Of a DNA stretch of 41,049 nucleotides, positions 40,756 to 41,049 are shown piece by piece. The translations under genes and the position numbers were made by a program. Every line of letters starts with the position of its first letter. Positions within the stretch are counted from its first letter, which is position 1. The notes under the pieces are model-generated. The model had not been told where the DNA came from and searched no databases. It saw only the letters and a program-made list of their open reading frames with translations. The DNA is from Ruminococcus sp. (lineage in GTDB: Bacteria > Bacillota > Clostridia > Oscillospirales > Ruminococcaceae): positions 1 through 41,049 of the forward strand of contig JAAVHJ010000024.1 in assembly GCA_014799805.1 (NCBI GenBank). Reading direction: 5' to 3'.

Positions 40756-40789
40756 AAACGCCCATCTGTTGGCAGACAGATAAGCGTTT
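40756..40789 (-). terminator. Attenuator-type terminator in the pyrC leader
   Basis: On the minus strand a 14-bp stem (AAACGCTTATCTGT with ACAGATGGGCGTTT, two G-U pairs, loop CTGCCA) is followed by a run of eight T (40751-40758 on the complementary strand). It lies between the promoter and pyrC, 46 nt before the ATG, so it would stop transcription of the operon before its first gene unless disrupted. Confidence 0.82.
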
Positions 40790-40818
40790 CTAATTTTATA
40801 ATTTAAAATAATTTTTCG

Positions 40819-40838
40819 CAATCTGTGCCATCAGATTG
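40819..40838 (-). promoter_or_regulatory. Upstream leader hairpin (anti-antiterminator candidate) of the pyrC operon
   Basis: On the RNA, CAAUCUG and CAGAUUG form a 7-bp stem with loop AUGGCA. The loop is complementary to the loop of the downstream terminator (UGGCA with UGCCA). The strand AUCUGAUGGCA can also pair with UGCCAACAGAU of the terminator at 10 of 11 positions, which would break both hairpins. Confidence 0.65.
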
Positions 40839-40852
40839 AATCTCTAATCATT

Positions 40853-40881
40853 ATTATAGCACATTTACAAAAATTTGTCCA
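40853..40881 (-). promoter_or_regulatory. Promoter of the pyrC-pyrF-carAB operon
   Basis: Minus-strand TGGACA (40876-40881), 17 nt, TATAAT (40853-40858). The start site would be near 40846, giving a leader of about 135 nt that carries the two hairpins. Confidence 0.8.
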
Positions 40882-40906
40882 GTGTTTTTTCAATATTTTT
40901 TAAAAA

Positions 40907-41049
40907 TTAATCGGCTAGCCCACCACTTTCTATTGAACCGTCTCTTAAAACATAAACAATCAACGTATGATAAGCAAAATAGTCTGGTGAACATATAAAA
41001 TATAAATGCAATGTAATTTCATTTTTTTCCTTAAAACAATTAAATGACA
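40907..41049 (-). CDS. C-terminal end of an unidentified protein (cut by window edge)
   Basis: A frame open from the right window edge ends at TAA 40907-40909 and gives about 46 residues, with the segments FKEKNEITLHLYFIC, YFAYHTLIVYVL and RDGSIESGGLAD at the terminus. The pattern of alternating hydrophobic strands and a final DGxxxxGGLAD turn looks like the end of a compact alpha/beta domain, but I cannot name a family. The stop lies 26 nt before the pyrC promoter -35. No clear terminator separates it from the pyr operon. Confidence 0.55.
   Translation of the reverse strand, partial: SFNCFKEKNEITLHLYFICSPDYFAYHTLIVYVLRDGSIESGGLAD

Noticed and set aside
40819..40845. Classical PyrR-binding loop in the pyrC leader
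   Set aside because: The conserved CNGNGAGGYU-like loop is absent by eye; only the hairpin pairings described are visible.

Overview
The window looks like a chromosomal segment of an A+T-rich, spore-forming, Gram-positive anaerobe of the Bacillota. A Ruminococcus-like member of the Oscillospiraceae is my best guess (inference). Reasons: strong AAAGGAGG-type ribosome binding sites, several TTG/GTG starts, near-consensus sigma-A promoters with 17-nt spacers, spoIIE, a glgB-glgC-glgD-glgA glycogen operon with the Firmicutes-type GlgD subunit, an NAD-dependent pyrK/pyrD pair, type-2 pyrF, and secretion-signal-free BspA-like leucine-rich-repeat proteins. I see no phage, conjugative element, CRISPR array or intact insertion sequence.

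Layout. 1-9.9 kb is mostly minus strand: two tandem BspA-like LRR genes (one cut by the window edge), pheS-pheT, a small XRE regulator divergent from a 56-residue acidic protein, a YtrA-type GntR/ABC-ATPase/permease operon divergent from a flavin-binding split-barrel gene, a serine O-acetyltransferase behind two tandem promoters, and a patatin-like phospholipase. 10.1-21.6 kb is plus strand: spoIIE, the glg operon, a TetM/EF-G-like GTPase fused to a Rae1/YacP-like NYN nuclease domain, and a TM2-domain protein. A tRNA-Thr(GGT) follows. 21.9-30.0 kb is one tightly packed minus-strand run: trmL, three tandem DUF1963 (YwqG-like) paralogues, degV, a serine-hydrolase gene, two FAD oxidoreductases and ksgA. 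A 57-residue membrane peptide gene diverges from trmL. 30.4-40.7 kb holds two minus-strand transcription units: pyrK-pyrD-membrane protein-ruvX, and pyrC-pyrF-carA-carB-methyltransferase. The last bases carry the 3' end of one more minus-strand gene.

How genes work together. carAB, pyrC, pyrD/K and pyrF cover most of de novo UMP synthesis (pyrB and pyrE are not here). The glg genes form a complete glycogen synthesis set: ADP-glucose made by GlgC/D, elongated by GlgA and branched by GlgB.

Most interesting points: (1) the GTPase-NYN nuclease fusion, which suggests a ribosome-rescue or mRNA-surveillance factor acting in one polypeptide, and whose P-loop lies upstream of the first ATG/GTG/TTG in frame; (2) the pyrC leader, where an upstream hairpin and a 14-bp terminator have complementary loops and arms and can form a mutually exclusive 10-of-11-bp pairing, an attenuator without a visible PyrR motif; (3) the palindromic operator array around the divergent GntR/ABC and flavoprotein promoters; (4) the DUF1963 triplication; (5) a hairpin that overlaps the only Shine-Dalgarno sequence of ruvX. 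All functions come from reading sequence only; no database search was run.
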